The notes beneath the pieces were generated by a model. The model ran no database searches. It was not told the origin of the DNA and saw only the letters and a list, made by a program, of their open reading frames with translations. Source: Lepidostoma basale (Eukaryota; Arthropoda; Insecta; Trichoptera; Lepidostomatidae). From it: a DNA stretch of 64,000 bases. The stretch covers positions 834,501-898,500 of the forward strand of contig JAHDVF020000890.1 in NCBI GenBank assembly GCA_022606425.2. The letters run 5' to 3'. Position 1 is the first letter of the stretch. The number at the start of each line of letters is the position of its first letter. A program made the translations under genes and the position numbers. Shown here piece after piece: positions 21,386 to 31,409 of the stretch.

Positions 21386-21899
21386 ATTTATGATTTTGAT
21401 TGAGGTATTACTCGCAATGCCTCAATCAAAATCATAAATAATTAATATAAAACAGTTAACAATCTCGAGGCTGGGAAGTTCTGAATACCTGGTGTGCGAT
21501 CCGTGACGAAAGTCGGGGTTCATAAATAATTTGGACGGTAACAACTCTAATTGAATGCAAAGCCTGAAAACGGATTTCAGCCAACAATGGACATGGTGCC
21601 GGGAGACCTGGAACGAAGTTTGACATTTAGGCAGCGGAACTCAAAAGGTCGAAAACTTGGCGTAAGGACGAACCGAATATTTGAATCGCATTACGAAAAC
21701 TGTTTTGGGCGGGGATTGAAATAGTAACATATAAACCGTGACTATATACAGTCAGGTCTGGCCATTACAAATTTATATTGTCACTATCGCCCATAAAGCG
21801 GCGAGTACTTACTTTCCTTACATATTAAGCAGGATACTAAAATTCGTTGTCGTTTTCATCAACATTAAATATTTAATGAATAATTTTCAGATTTGAATA
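21386..21899. other. No gene seen
   Basis: Single-copy, mid GC. A small hairpin (TATTAATTATTTATGATTTT against TTTATGATTTTGATTGAGG) sits at its left edge. No coding evidence. Confidence 0.35.
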
Positions 21900-22040
21900 A
21901 CTTTTTGAAAACATTGTATCTTTACAATTGTTTTTCACTTTTTACAAACATGTTTCGGGACACAGACGCCCTTTCTTAGTAAAAAAAAAATTGGATCGTT
22001 AAATGTACATGTCACTCCTATATATCATATAATAACATAA
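21900..22040 (-). repeat. Foldback family G, one arm with hammerhead-like motif
   Basis: Minus strand: stem I TTTTTTTA, core CTAAGAA, extra A, stem II GGG..CCC, GAAAC, AT, GTT, then TGTAAAAA pairing with the first strand at 7 of 8 places (around 21940-21995). Core decayed. Confidence 0.4.
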
Positions 22041-22102
22041 TGAAACTCATGTTTTTATCAAAATTTAAAATTCATAATGAAAAAAAAAAACTTTTTAATT
22101 TC

Positions 22103-22488
22103 ATCGTCACCTGAGAGTAAGAAGATTCCAACTGCCAAAAGTAAAAAGCTGAGAAAAATTAAGTCAAAGTTTTGTTGGTTTCGGGAGTGTATCTTGGAAT
22201 AAAAGGGTTCCATCTGAAGCAGATGAAACTCTTTTACCGAGAAGCGTGTAAATATTCTGGCGACAGTTGGAATAATACAATTCTAAGTGTAAATGAATAC
22301 TTCTTCAGTGAATCGTGTGTTTTGAATGATCAGATGGAACTTGATTCTTTTCGTAATATCAAAATGACGATACTATTACTGTTTTTTTTAATTGTACGTA
22401 TAGATAAGGTTAGTAAGAACCCTTTTCACGAAAAAAAGCCAAATGTGAAATTTTGTTAGTTGGAACCCTCTTACCCTCAGGTGACGAT
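22103..22488. mobile_element. TIR MITE
   Basis: Ends ATCGTCACCTGAGAGTAAG and CTTACCCTCAGGTGACGAT are inverted repeats that extend ~35 bp (AGATTCCAACT / AGTTGGAACCCT). The 95-codon frame inside (22172-22459) has no transposase motif. The flanks are A-rich and no TSD can be fixed. Confidence 0.65.
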
Positions 22489-22491
22489 ATT

Positions 22492-23420
22492 TAAAAAAAA
22501 TATGTATTTAATAGGTTTTGATTTGTTAAAAAATTTGCCGGCCCTCGGGGTCCGGCTATTTGAATACCTCCCGGCATTTAAAAGGTTAAACTCTATTTAA
22601 AACATAATTTCATAACAACTCTTTTTTTAGATTTATTTTTCAAATTTGTTTGGTTTCTGTTCTTTCACATAATAACATCGTATTTCGTAATGTATTAGCT
22701 GTGGAGAAATACGAAAGCCGTAAATAACACACCCGAATTCAAAATGTCCTCCGCATGATTCGCCTTTCACATCCACACGAGAACTCCGTGGAATATAATA
22801 TGCGATCACGTGATAAATAACATGTAATCTTATTAACGGGCTAATAATGTTTGTTCCATACACCCCGCCTCCGACTAGAGCGAGATCCCTTATACATACA
22901 GATTAATACCAGCTTTTCCAATAGACTGCTATTATCCACGTAGTGATACATTTTTATTTTTGTCTGGCAAGCGCTGTAAACTGAATCTCCCTCGCAATAA
23001 AACAAATGGATTCATTCATGCACCCCGCGCAAAGGTACAACTGAATCTCGTTTTTTGGAACTGCGCGATATGATTCGTTCCCTGGACAAGGGGAATGGAT
23101 ATTGATATGAGCGATCCGTTTTTTTTACTATTGACATATCCACGTTTATAAAAATTCTACAAAATGAGAGAAATTTTATATTTGAAATATTTCCAGGTTA
23201 TAAACTGACGTATGTTAACTATCGATTGTTTTTGTTTTACTCGTATATTTGAAAATAAGATATTCTCTTTGAAAACAATATTTTTGATACAATTTCATTC
23301 TTTGTTATTTTATTTAAAAATAAATACTTTCGTTTTCTAACAGCACTAATTTTTATGCGTTTATTTTTAAAACATTCTTAAACTAATTAATCTTCTTGAA
23401 AGTGCTACTTTTTTGTTTTA
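22492..23420. other. No gene seen; long single-copy stretch
   Basis: About 930 bp with a mid-GC centre (22740-23100) and AT-rich ends, no repeat, no convincing frame. Confidence 0.4.
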
Positions 23421-23421
23421 C

Positions 23422-23646
23422 ATAATTAACACGAATGAAAACGTCAGCTTTCTAGAAGTTTAATTATATTTTATGGGAATGAAATGTTTCGCCCTTCTAA
23501 GGCATTATCAAATATCAAACATTTGATAATGGCTTAAAAGGGCGAAACATGTCATTCACTTGAAATATAATAAAACTTCTAGAAAACTGATTCGTATTAA
23601 TTATTTAATATGGAGTTTTACATCATTGTTTAAGAAACAATAAATC
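23422..23646. repeat. Foldback element, family B
   Basis: ACACGAATGAAAACGTCAGC, AATGTTTCGCCCTTCTAAGG, TTGATAATGGCTTAAAAGGG, CGAAACATGTCATTCACTTG and the CAATAAA end; near full length apart from the left terminal block. Confidence 0.75.
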
Positions 23647-23937
23647 GAGTAGTTACGGTTATTTCGTCGGTTTTTACCAGAGATGCTACCATAATAACCA
23701 TAATCATCTCTCATGCGTTTCTGATAGTATATACTATATAAAATATATTATTTTACCTGTTCTCAATAGATGCCTTAAACCTAAATTTTGTTATGTCTGT
23801 TGATGAAATAAACTGATTAGATTTGATTTGATAAAACGCCTTTTGTCACGTGTAAAACTAGTCTCACGAACCAATAATTTAAAAAGGCGATATAACAAAA
23901 GTTAACTGTAAACTTTTTGATTTGTCTAATGAATCTT

Positions 23938-24290
23938 GTTCTTCTTGTCCTGTTACACCTCCGTGATGCATAGGGCCTCAAGGAATCTTCTCCACCTGAC
24001 TCTATCGTATGCCTGATGCCTAACATCATCCCAAGTTAGGCCTCCTGTTTGACTTCCTCCTGCAGGACTCTTCTCCATGTGGCTCTAGGTCTGCCTCGCT
24101 TCCTCTCTCCCCCCATAGGAGACCAGTCTAGTGCCCCCCTGAGCGATGCAGGCTGGGTTCCGTCTCCGATCTACAGCCATTTGTGTCTAGCGACTTGTTT
24201 TCTGATTGGTTTTTCGCCTGCCATGGTCCAGATAACCGGCATTTGACACTGTTTGGGGCCAATTTATCAAGATTATTGAGCGTAGGCACC
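23938..24290 (-). mobile_element. Fourth non-LTR RT family, C-terminal fragment
   Basis: Minus strand in broken frames: HKWL-like block, ERKRGRPRATWRRVLQEE and a final SGGEDSLRPYASRRCN segment, the tail of an RT lineage with a WIGH..GRPR..TWRR signature. A second copy is split across 61727-62330. Confidence 0.6.
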
Positions 24291-24359
24291 TATTTACATA
24301 TTGTCTAATGAATAATGAAAAAATGTATGTACGAATTCTTTTATGATATGTATTTAGTT

Positions 24360-24475
24360 CTATTCCACTTGTTTTTTTTTTAGTTTCGAATGATTTCGGC
24401 AGCTTACTGCCATTTTCTGAAGTGGAATAAACTATTAAAACGTTCGAAACTAAAAAAACAAGTGTAATAAAACTA
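24360..24475. repeat. Foldback element, family J
   Basis: Left: CCACTTGTTTTTTTTTTAG, TTTCGAATG.., GGCAGCTTACTGCC (a hairpin); right: TTCGAAACTAAAAAAACAAG. On the minus strand GGCAG-TAAG-CTGCC followed by GAAA mimics stem II and GAAA. Other J arms: 31210, 43790, 61165. Confidence 0.5.
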
Positions 24476-24574
24476 CATAAATGAATAAATGCATAATATA
24501 ATATAACAGTTTTTTATACATTTTATTTTGTATAGAATCATGTTTACCACCTCTGATCTGTATGTATATAAAGG

Positions 24575-24745
24575 ACTAAGTTTACAATAGTGTTACCAGT
24601 CTGTCGATGCCAGCGAGCCTGGCGAAACCGGTCGCTGTCTAAATAAAGACAAAAGTGGAAGTAGTTAAAAAACATCGTTTTATTTAATTATTATTTAAAA
24701 TGAACTTCCATCAAGAGATTTCAGTAAACTCATTTGATTATCATA
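24575..24745 (+). repeat. Foldback family E, right arm
   Basis: Arm from GTTACCAGTCTGTCGATG to CATTTGATTATC. The same ~150 bp occurs inverted at 25573-25725, with single-copy DNA between them. Confidence 0.65.
24597..24637 (+). ncRNA. Hammerhead-like motif, family E
   Basis: Stem I CAGT (24597-24600) / GCTG (24634-24637), core CTGTCGA (24601-24607; A6 and U7 differ from CUGAUGA), extra T, stem II GCCAG / CTGGC with loop CGAGC, GAAA, C-CG-G, GTC (24631-24633). The copy at 36571 has CAGT / ACTA, changing the first U-G pair to U-A. Confidence 0.45.
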
Positions 24746-25572
24746 AAAAACATCGTTTTATTTAATTATTATTTTATTTTCATTATTTCCATGAACTTCT
24801 AAAAAAAAATCTTTTGACAATATTATTTTGTGTAATAAATTGTAGATTTTTCATTTATAACTTATTTCTACGTCAACTATTTAAATATTGATAATACGTA
24901 CTGTATAAAATACTTCTTGTCGTAGATTTCTGTCAAAATTGTTTTGTTCTTTGATTTTCAAATTTGGAAGCTGTAGGTTAAGTACAGCTCTGCTCCGGCT
25001 ACAACGTATTTTTTTGCTGTTAAAGTTTCGTAACTTGTGTTGTGTTGTCTTATTCCGGAGCCTTATTGTTTGTGGGCAGGCGTGCCTCCAATTCAGTTAA
25101 GTAATTTTAGAGCGTGTTTTGGAGAAGTGCCAATGAATCAATCTCTCCTCCTCTCCTCCTCTTTTCCTCTTCTCGCCGCTCCCGCCGATACAAGATGGCG
25201 GAGCGCGCGCTTCATGCATTTTACAGGCGTCCTCCAAGTCGGAATGGCCGCGCGCCCGGGTGCCGTCGGGGAGCCAGACGTATTACATTTTACTTGGTAA
25301 CTATTCAATTATGAATGGATTTCTGTTCACCGTCTGCTAGACTTGCCACCTGCCGTGTTCCGTCCAGCACATTCTGTCTTCTACACACTATGCTATTGTT
25401 ATCCTTAACTCATTGTCTGCGGAAAGAGTATTATTACCCGTTTACCGAACTGGTGGTGGCCCGCACGAAGGGTATAAATACCTCTTTCGAGGACTCAGTA
25501 TGAACTATTAAAAGTACACTTTTATAGTCATTTTATTGTCATTTTTAAGTATACATAAACCTAAATGTTATA
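24746..25572. other. Single-copy segment with GC-rich centre
   Basis: AT-rich left part, then a GC- and CpG-rich block (25060-25270, with CCGATACAAGATGGCGGAGC). Two overlapping frames of 66-87 codons cross it but neither has a recognisable domain. Could be promoter-proximal or 5' UTR DNA. No splice or promoter signal can be proved. Confidence 0.3.
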
Positions 25573-25765
25573 AGATAATCAAATGATTTTACTGAAATCT
25601 CTTGATGGAAGTTCATTTTAAATAATAATTAAGTAAAACGATGTTTTTTAACTACTTCCACTTTTGTCTTTATTTAGACAGCGACCGGTTTCGCCAGACT
25701 CGCTGGCATCGACAGACTGGTGTCTGACCAGTCTGTCGATGCCAGCTTTGTCTAAAATAAAGACA
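25573..25765. repeat. Foldback family E, left arm and broken right arm
   Basis: Left arm complete (GATAATCAAATGATTTTACT to CGACAGACTGG); right arm restarts at CCAGTCTGTCGATGCCAGC and is deleted through stem II. The ribozyme-like motif lies on the minus strand at 25678-25719. Confidence 0.65.
25678..25719 (-). ncRNA. Hammerhead-like motif, family E
   Basis: Minus strand: CAGT, CTGTCGA, extra T, GCCAG-CGAGT-CTGGC, GAAAC, CG, GTC, GCTG. It differs from the 24597 copy only in the loop, so all pairs are preserved. Confidence 0.45.
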
Positions 25766-25844
25766 AAAAGCATCGTTTATTATTATCTAAATGTTATAAT
25801 TGTAATTAAAACGGAAGAAAACGTATTATTAAATATTTTTTTGT

Positions 25845-26037
25845 GAATGTATACTTATACTTGTATACGAATACTGGATTCCACCCACCGTGGGTTATCA
25901 ATTCATGATTTAATTGTATCTCAATAGAGACGAAGATGCAAATTGGAAACTGAATAAGTCCTGTAAACACCTTGATCAACCATATTCAGTTTCCAATTTG
26001 CATCTTCGTCTCTATTGAGATACAATTAAATCATGTA
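25845..26037. repeat. Repeat X end with a long palindrome
   Basis: 25904-26035 is a near-perfect palindrome: CATGATTTAATTGTATCTCA..GGAAACTGAAT mirrored after a short centre (AAGTCCTGTAAACACCTTGA). Two head-to-head copies of a repeat X end, or a hairpin derivative of it. Confidence 0.65.
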
Positions 26038-26039
26038 TT

Positions 26040-26400
26040 ATTAAATAATTAATATGAATGAAAACGTCGGTCTTCTAGGAGTTTAATTATATTTTAGATG
26101 GAATGACACGTTTCGCCATTCTAAGGCATTATCAAATGACATTTGATAATTATGTAATAATTATTTAATAATTAATATGAAGGAAAACGTCTGTCTTCTA
26201 GGAGTTTTATTATATTCTAGATGGAATGACATTTTTCGCCATTCTAAGGCATTATCAAATAACATTTGATAATGTCTTAAAAGGGCGAAACATGTCATTC
26301 CATCTTAAGTATAATTAAACTCCTAGAAGACAGACGTTTTCATTCATATGAATAATTTTATATGGAGTTTTACATCATTGTTCAAGAAACAATAAATATG
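26040..26400. repeat. Foldback family B, two copies in tandem
   Basis: First copy 26040-26155 is cut after TTGATAATTATG; second 26158-26400 is full length, with AACGTCTGTCTTCTAGGAG / CTCCTAGAAGACAGACGTT arms, TTGATAATGTCTTAAAAGGG, GAAAC, AT, GTC and the terminal CAAGAAACAATAAATA. Confidence 0.75.
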
Positions 26401-26504
26401 TTTATTATAAATACTCCATTGTTTTGGCCGAAACATTATGATACCTTAACATTTTAAACTGTTAAATTAAATAATTTTGTTTCATGTATCACAATTGTAT
26501 TTAT

Positions 26505-26610
26505 TGTTTCTTGAACAATGATGTAAAACTCCATATCAAATAATCAATACGAATGAAAACGTCAGTTTTCTAGAGGTTTTCTAGAAAACTGACGTTTCCA
26601 TTCGTATTAA
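26505..26610. repeat. Foldback family B, centre-less hairpin
   Basis: ATACGAATGAAAACGTCAGT and TTCTAGAGG run straight into TTTTCTAGAAAACTGACG and the mirrored end. The ribozyme-like centre is deleted, leaving a simple hairpin. Confidence 0.65.
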
Positions 26611-26762
26611 TTATCACAGTTGTTTTTTATTTTACGCGACAGCTGTTTCGTCAACCTATGTTGACATCATCAGGTGATGATGATAACACCTGATGATGTC
26701 AACATAGGTTGACGAAACAGCTGTCTCGTAAAATAAAATAAAATTGTGATACATAAAACAAA
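26611..26762. repeat. Foldback element, family D
   Basis: ATCACAGTTG..TTTTATTTTACG and CGTAAAATAAAA..TTGTGAT ends, with two outward hammerhead-like arms (minus 26638-26676, plus 26687-26727) around GATGATGATAA. Inserted against the B hairpin upstream. Other D copies: 29080, 36290, 53005. Confidence 0.75.
26687..26727 (+). ncRNA. Hammerhead-like motif, family D
   Basis: Perfect core CTGATGA (26690-26696), extra T, six-pair stem II GTCAAC-ATAG-GTTGAC (26698-26713), GAAAC (26714-26718), AGCT, GTC (26723-26725). Stem III is ACAGCUGU, self-complementary, so it could pair between two molecules. Stem I is weak in this family (only 2 of 3 bases near the core can pair), the main argument against activity. 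Confidence 0.45.
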
Positions 26763-27235
26763 GTTATTTAATTTAAGAGTTTATTATATAATAGTTAATG
26801 GCAAATACATGTTTCGCCTTTCTAAGGCGTAATCAAATGTTCACTTTAATATTGTTTTCTCGTTTCTCTAAAAGGGTGTTAATAATTATCTCTTTATATT
26901 TAATCCCTAGATTATCTTTCAATCCAAGTGTAGAGACAACTCTAAGGGCTGGTACCTACCTACCGCCAACTGGGGAAGGTTCCCGCGAAGGGGATAAGTC
27001 TGGTTTGTTTATCGAATTAAAGCCGATTCACACTACACGGTGACAGAATAAAGGGGACTAATGACTGACTGTTTCCCTCTATAATTAAGTTAGATTTTAA
27101 TTACACCGTCTACAGTGTTGAGTGTTGTGTGCATACGTAATTGGTTGTATTTTATTCACAAAACTTATGGTTATTTTCGTGTGCTGGGTTACAGAAATCT
27201 GCATGTTTGGGTTTGATTATGTATAATATCATTTA
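26763..27235. other. No gene seen
   Basis: A B-family scrap (GGCAAATACATGTTTCGCC) lies at 26798-26835; the rest is single-copy. The 81-codon frame at 26798-27043 starts inside the scrap and is not credible. Confidence 0.4.
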
Positions 27236-27482
27236 TTGTTTAATTAATATGAATGAAAACGTCTGTTTTCTAGAAGTTTTATTATATTTTATGAAATAAG
27301 CATTTTTCTTCTTGCTAAGGCATAATTAAATAATTTTTATTTATTATTTCTTGAGCAATGATGTAATACTCCATATTAAATAATTAATACGAATGAAAAC
27401 GACAGTTTTCTAGAAATTTTATAATATTTTATGGGAATGACATTTGTCATTTGATAATGCCTTACAAGGGCGAAACATGTCA
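27236..27482. repeat. Foldback family B, two left-type pieces
   Basis: 27236-27330 and 27345-27482 each hold a B arm; the second ends abruptly at GCGAAACATGTC, where a mariner fragment begins. Confidence 0.6.
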
Positions 27483-27483
27483 A

Positions 27484-27785
27484 AATCCAAAAATTGAGCT
27501 ACGCACTGCTACCTCGTCCGGCATATTCTCTAGATTTACCCCTTTGGGACTATTTTTTTTCCAAATCTGAAGAAATGGCTGGGCGGTAAGAGATTTGGGT
27601 CGAATGAAGAGGTCATCACTGAAACAAACGCCTATTTTTAGGGCCTTGAGAAAACCAATTTTTTGGAAAAGAAAAAAATTGGAAAAACGCTGGACAAATA
27701 GTATCGAGCTAAAAGGAGACTATGTTGAGAAATAAAACGCTTATTTGCCGAAAAATTCATCCTATATTCAAAAACTTTTGACAAT
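27484..27785 (+). mobile_element. mariner transposase, C-terminal pseudogene fragment
   Basis: Translation with one stop and small shifts gives LPRPAYSLDLPLWDYFFF, then LKKWLGGKRFGSNEEVITE and AKRRLC, matching the mariner transposase C-terminus around the third catalytic aspartate of the DD34D triad (the D of WDYF). The N-terminal DNA-binding part, first two aspartates and recognisable TIRs are missing. Not functional. Confidence 0.8.
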
Positions 27786-27789
27786 AAAA

Positions 27790-28335
27790 CGACTTATTAA
27801 ATACTTAAGGAAGGGTTAAGTATTATAAACCCAGTGAATATTCTGTACTCTCTGCGTATACTTGGGTAATACGTACATTTCATATACCGGCACCCAATAA
27901 TTTGTGAGCTTATAGGGAGAAATCAAACAGTCGCGACTGATTCAACACGGGAAGGCGCCGCCCTGAGCATTCGGTATTTACCCCGAGATGTCTGACGGCT
28001 CTCTACAAACAGGCACGTGGATGTGCCGAGGTGCGCCGCACGGAGGCTGTGAACTAACGCGTTACGATCTCAATATGACTGTTTTAATTATTTCCACCGT
28101 AGTGCGCTCATAGAGCCCTTCTAATTTATGCGAATAAATAGAGTATGTGTATTTACATAGTATATTATGTGTATATACGTCTTAATTCATCTTACATGGC
28201 ATGTCCAAAGTTTCGCAACCTTTTACGGACCACCGCCCACTTTACAAGAAAATAATCCGACTACCCTTAAAGTTACACTTAATATTAAAATACACAATAT
28301 TTTTTGGTATGAAGCCATCACTTTGTGGAGTTATC
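27790..28335. other. No gene seen
   Basis: Single-copy with a GC-richer middle (27930-28070). No coding signal. Confidence 0.4.
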
Positions 28336-28339
28336 AATA

Positions 28340-28416
28340 TTTAAATTGAATACACATTAATTTGTTAAAACCAGGTTAAAAGTGGTTTTAACAAATTAAT
28401 GTGTATTCAATTTAAA
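28340..28416. repeat. Perfect palindrome, 34 bp arms
   Basis: TTTAAATTGAATACACATTA..AAAACCA (28340-28373) is mirrored exactly at 28383-28416 around a 9-base loop. Not a member of the named foldback families. Confidence 0.85.
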
Positions 28417-28505
28417 TACACAATATTTATACATAATCTCTTTCTATTAATAATTACAAAATATCAAATGTACCTGAAATGTTAATTTTTTGTTTATTAC
28501 TGTTA

Positions 28506-29046
28506 AAATTTAATAAAACTAACTAACTAACTAACTATCACGCCATTTCGCCGGAGGGGTAGGCAGAGAGGATGGATCGACACAATGCCCTGTCCTGGCA
28601 TACCTCTCGGGCTTCCTCTACATTCATACATCGTACCATGCACGCACGTCGATTATTCCGACTTCGAATGTGGCCGCCTTTTAGTAATTGATTAATTTGG
28701 TAATGCCATGTTTTCCTCGGTCGCCCTTGGCTTCTTTTCCCACTCACGCTGCTTGTGTACAACTTTTTAAACATTCTACTCTCATCCATTCCTTCCATAT
28801 GTCCAAACCATCTCAGGGATCCTTTTTTAATTTTATTCATGATGCAGTCATCTGCCTTACATTTCTTTCTTATTTCATCGTTCGGTATTCTATCATACAA
28901 CGTTTTCCCGCACATTCTTCTTAGTGATCTCATTTCTACGGCTTTTATCCTGCTTTCATCCTTCTTTTGCCAGCTCCAAGTTTCACTTCCATACATGAGG
29001 GTTGGCACTAGAACTCCACTGTGTACTGTCATCTTTGCTTCTGTGG
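28506..29046 (-). mobile_element. RTE-like retrotransposon, 3' fragment, (GTTA)n tail
   Basis: Intact frame of 164 codons (28538-29032): SGVLVPTLMYGSETWSW, RSLRRMCGKTLYDRI, IKKGSLRWFGHMEGM, GRPRKTWHYQINQL, SILSAYPSGEM. Same subfamily as the large copy at 39478-41262 and the copy at 43150. Confidence 0.85.
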
Positions 29047-29079
29047 AAATTTAAAATATTATAATATCACAATTTCTTT

Positions 29080-29250
29080 TCATTTACGGAGTCTCGCAAC
29101 AGCTGTTTCGCCAACCGATGTTGGCATCATCAGGTGTTACAATAAACATACAGTTAGTTTATCAATACAGTTTATTGTAACACCTGATGATGCCGACATC
29201 GGTTAGCGAAACAACTGTCGCGACACTCAGTAAATAAAAAGAAATTGTGG
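29080..29250. repeat. Foldback element, family D, two hammerhead-like arms
   Basis: Left arm (minus, core TCATCAG at 29127-29133) has perfect stem II GCCAAC-ATCG-GTTGGC, differing from the 26687 copy (GTCAAC..GTTGAC) by a compensated pair (C-G for U-A). Right arm (plus, CTGATGA 29184-29190) has GCCGAC..GTTAGC with two mispairs, then GAAAC, AACT, GTC. Confidence 0.7.
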
Positions 29251-29334
29251 TATTATAAAAGTGTTTTAAATTTTGACAGTAATAATGTTGAAGTATCATA
29301 GTGTTTCGGCCAAAAAAATGGACTATTATTTTTT

Positions 29335-29420
29335 TTGTTTCCTAAATAATGATGTAAAACTCCATATTAAATTATTAATATGAATAAATAATCTGTTTTC
29401 TAGAAATTTTGTTATATTTT
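29335..29420. repeat. Foldback family B, left-end scrap
   Basis: AATGATGTAAAACTCCATAT, AATATGAATAAATAATCTG, TTCTAGAAATTTTGTTATAT. Confidence 0.55.
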
Positions 29421-29507
29421 AGGAAGTTTTCTAATGACGTGAAATAACTTTCAATTTTACGTATTGTTTGATTCTAGATAGGCACAATTTCAATCTAAAA
29501 TATATAA

Positions 29508-29920
29508 TACTTTTTCTTCTTCCTCAGCCTATTTCCGTCCACTCCTGGACAAAGGCCTCCTCCATTCGCTTCCATGTCACTCTGTCTTGTACAGACTGCA
29601 TCCAGGTTATTCCGACGTGTCTGTTCAGATCATCCTTCCATTGTAGTTGCAGTCACCCTGCACTTCTCTTTGCCGTCCACGGTTTCCAAGTCAGCAGTCT
29701 TCTTGTCCATTTTTCATCTGAGATTCTGGCTACGTGACTTGCCCTCTGCCATTTTAGAGCCGCCACCCGGTGGATGATGTCAGTGACCTTTGTTTTTTCT
29801 CACCGTATCGTTTCTGACTCTGTCTCTTAGGCTTATTCCTAACATGGCTCTTTGGGTCACTCTTAGTTTCTCGGCACTTCGTTTGGACAATGTTACAATT
29901 TCAAGACCATGAGTATGTTA
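29508..29920 (-). mobile_element. Second non-LTR RT family, C-terminal fragment
   Basis: Same family as 10700-11070 and better preserved at its 3' half (minus QDRVTWKRMEEAFVQ-like). Reads RDRVRNDTV near the start. Broken frame. Confidence 0.65.
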
Positions 29921-29959
29921 GCTAAAAAAAAATGTTAAGGTCATCAGGCCAATAAGAAG

Positions 29960-30530
29960 AATAAAAAGATAGCATATAAATTGGAGTGACATCTCCAGGC
30001 GTTATCTGGCAATACGATAATGGCGGTAGCCTTTCACATTGCGTTAAAAAGATCTTCTGCTTAATGCTTAAAATCCAATCTTCAAAGATGGCGCTAGTGT
30101 GTAGATTGAAACTACCATGTAAAGGGTGGTGTTGCAGATTAACATATATACAACTTCCAAAAATTTGTCAGACATGGTGGTCATAAGAAAATGTGGAATG
30201 GGAAATGTTGTATTACATAAAGTGTGCGCTTAACCCAACCAATGACAGGTCATAAGTTCTGTAAACACCTCGATCACCATATTCTGTTTCCAATTTGCAT
30301 CTTCGTCTCTATTGAGATACAATTAATCCTAATATGGATTGAGTTATAATAGAAATACAGAACGGCATGAAAAAAAAGCTGTCTGCCTACCCCTTCGGAT
30401 AGTCGTCGTGAAGTTTACAATTAATCCTTGAATTGATAACCCGCAATGGCTAAAAATCCAGTATTCGTCTACAAGTATTTGTATACATTCAAAATGTTGT
30501 AAAAATAAAAAGATTAATCAGAAGAAGAAG
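29960..30530. repeat. Repeat X copy, near full length
   Basis: Includes AAGATCTTCTGCTTAATG, GATGGCGCTAGTGTG, CTTCCAAAAATTTGTCAGAC, GCTTAACCCAACCAATGACA, GTTTCCAATTTGCATCTTCG and the end GTATTTGTATACATTCAAAA. A 40-base RTE-tail scrap (CTGTCTGCCTACCCCTTCGG) is inserted near 30378. Confidence 0.6.
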
Positions 30531-31209
30531 AAGGATATTTCAACTATGTATTGAATATACTGCTTCGGAAAACCATTTTTCCTTTTATTAGTACTAGGAA
30601 AACACCGTTATGTATTTGTAAAAGAAAACAAAAGTAAATGCGCATTTCGAATTTCCCGAACGTGTTCATTTTTATATCTCGAATATACGCGGCCTCCATT
30701 GGTCTGTATGATTTGTATTGAGCCCAGACGGAGTAACTTAGCTTCCATAGTATCCTGCGCCTGGCGGGCAAGAATGGTGTATGCGCTGAAATGAAAATGA
30801 ATAATAGAGTCCGCCGGCGATAAACTTGATTCGGTCGGGCTGTCGGGCGATCAGCAGATGAACGATCATCTGGAACACAGCCACCCACATCTTCGCGCAG
30901 AATGTGGATGTGGAAAGCATCGGAAAACTTCAATATTAAAATCCCAAGTGGCATCCCAAGAACCACCAAACATATTAGACTTTTCTGTAAACCAATCCAT
31001 AAGAAACTTTTTAAAAAGATTTTTTGTGTTAATTTTCTTACTCCCAAAAGATTTTGCGCCGAGTCTGTATCAAGATGAGGGTCATATAAAAGTCATTTTT
31101 TACAAAAATATTTTAATGTCTATACCAGACATGAAATTGTTTCCATACTGCAAACCTCCACACTAACTTTATGATCAAAAAATGAGAAAAAAAAAATCCT
31201 AGTTTAATT

Positions 31210-31290
31210 CTACTAGATTTTTAGTTTCGACCGCTTTTGGCAGCTCGCTAACGTCTTCAAGTGCAGTGTTAAAGTGGTGAATTTTTTTTC
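31210..31290. repeat. Foldback family J arm
   Basis: TTTTTAGTTTCGACCGC..TTGGCAGCTCGCTAACG..TTCAAGTGCA. Minus strand: GCGAGCTGCC, AAAA, CGGTCGAAAC. Decayed. Confidence 0.4.
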
Positions 31291-31409
31291 ATTATTTACA
31301 ATGAACTTCTACTGAGAAATTTCATGATCTAATATCGTCATGACATGTTTCAATATCAATTTTTTTAAAATCAAACATTACAGTATATAACCAAAGCGCT
31401 TATGACCTT

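Noticed and set aside
24560..25740. CRISPR-like or satellite array from repeated hairpins
   Set aside because: Repeats are inverted, irregularly spaced and of several families; no regular spacers, and the genome is eukaryotic.
30544..31047. 167-codon minus open frame
   Set aside because: No domain, overlaps another frame in antisense; start and end carry no gene signal.
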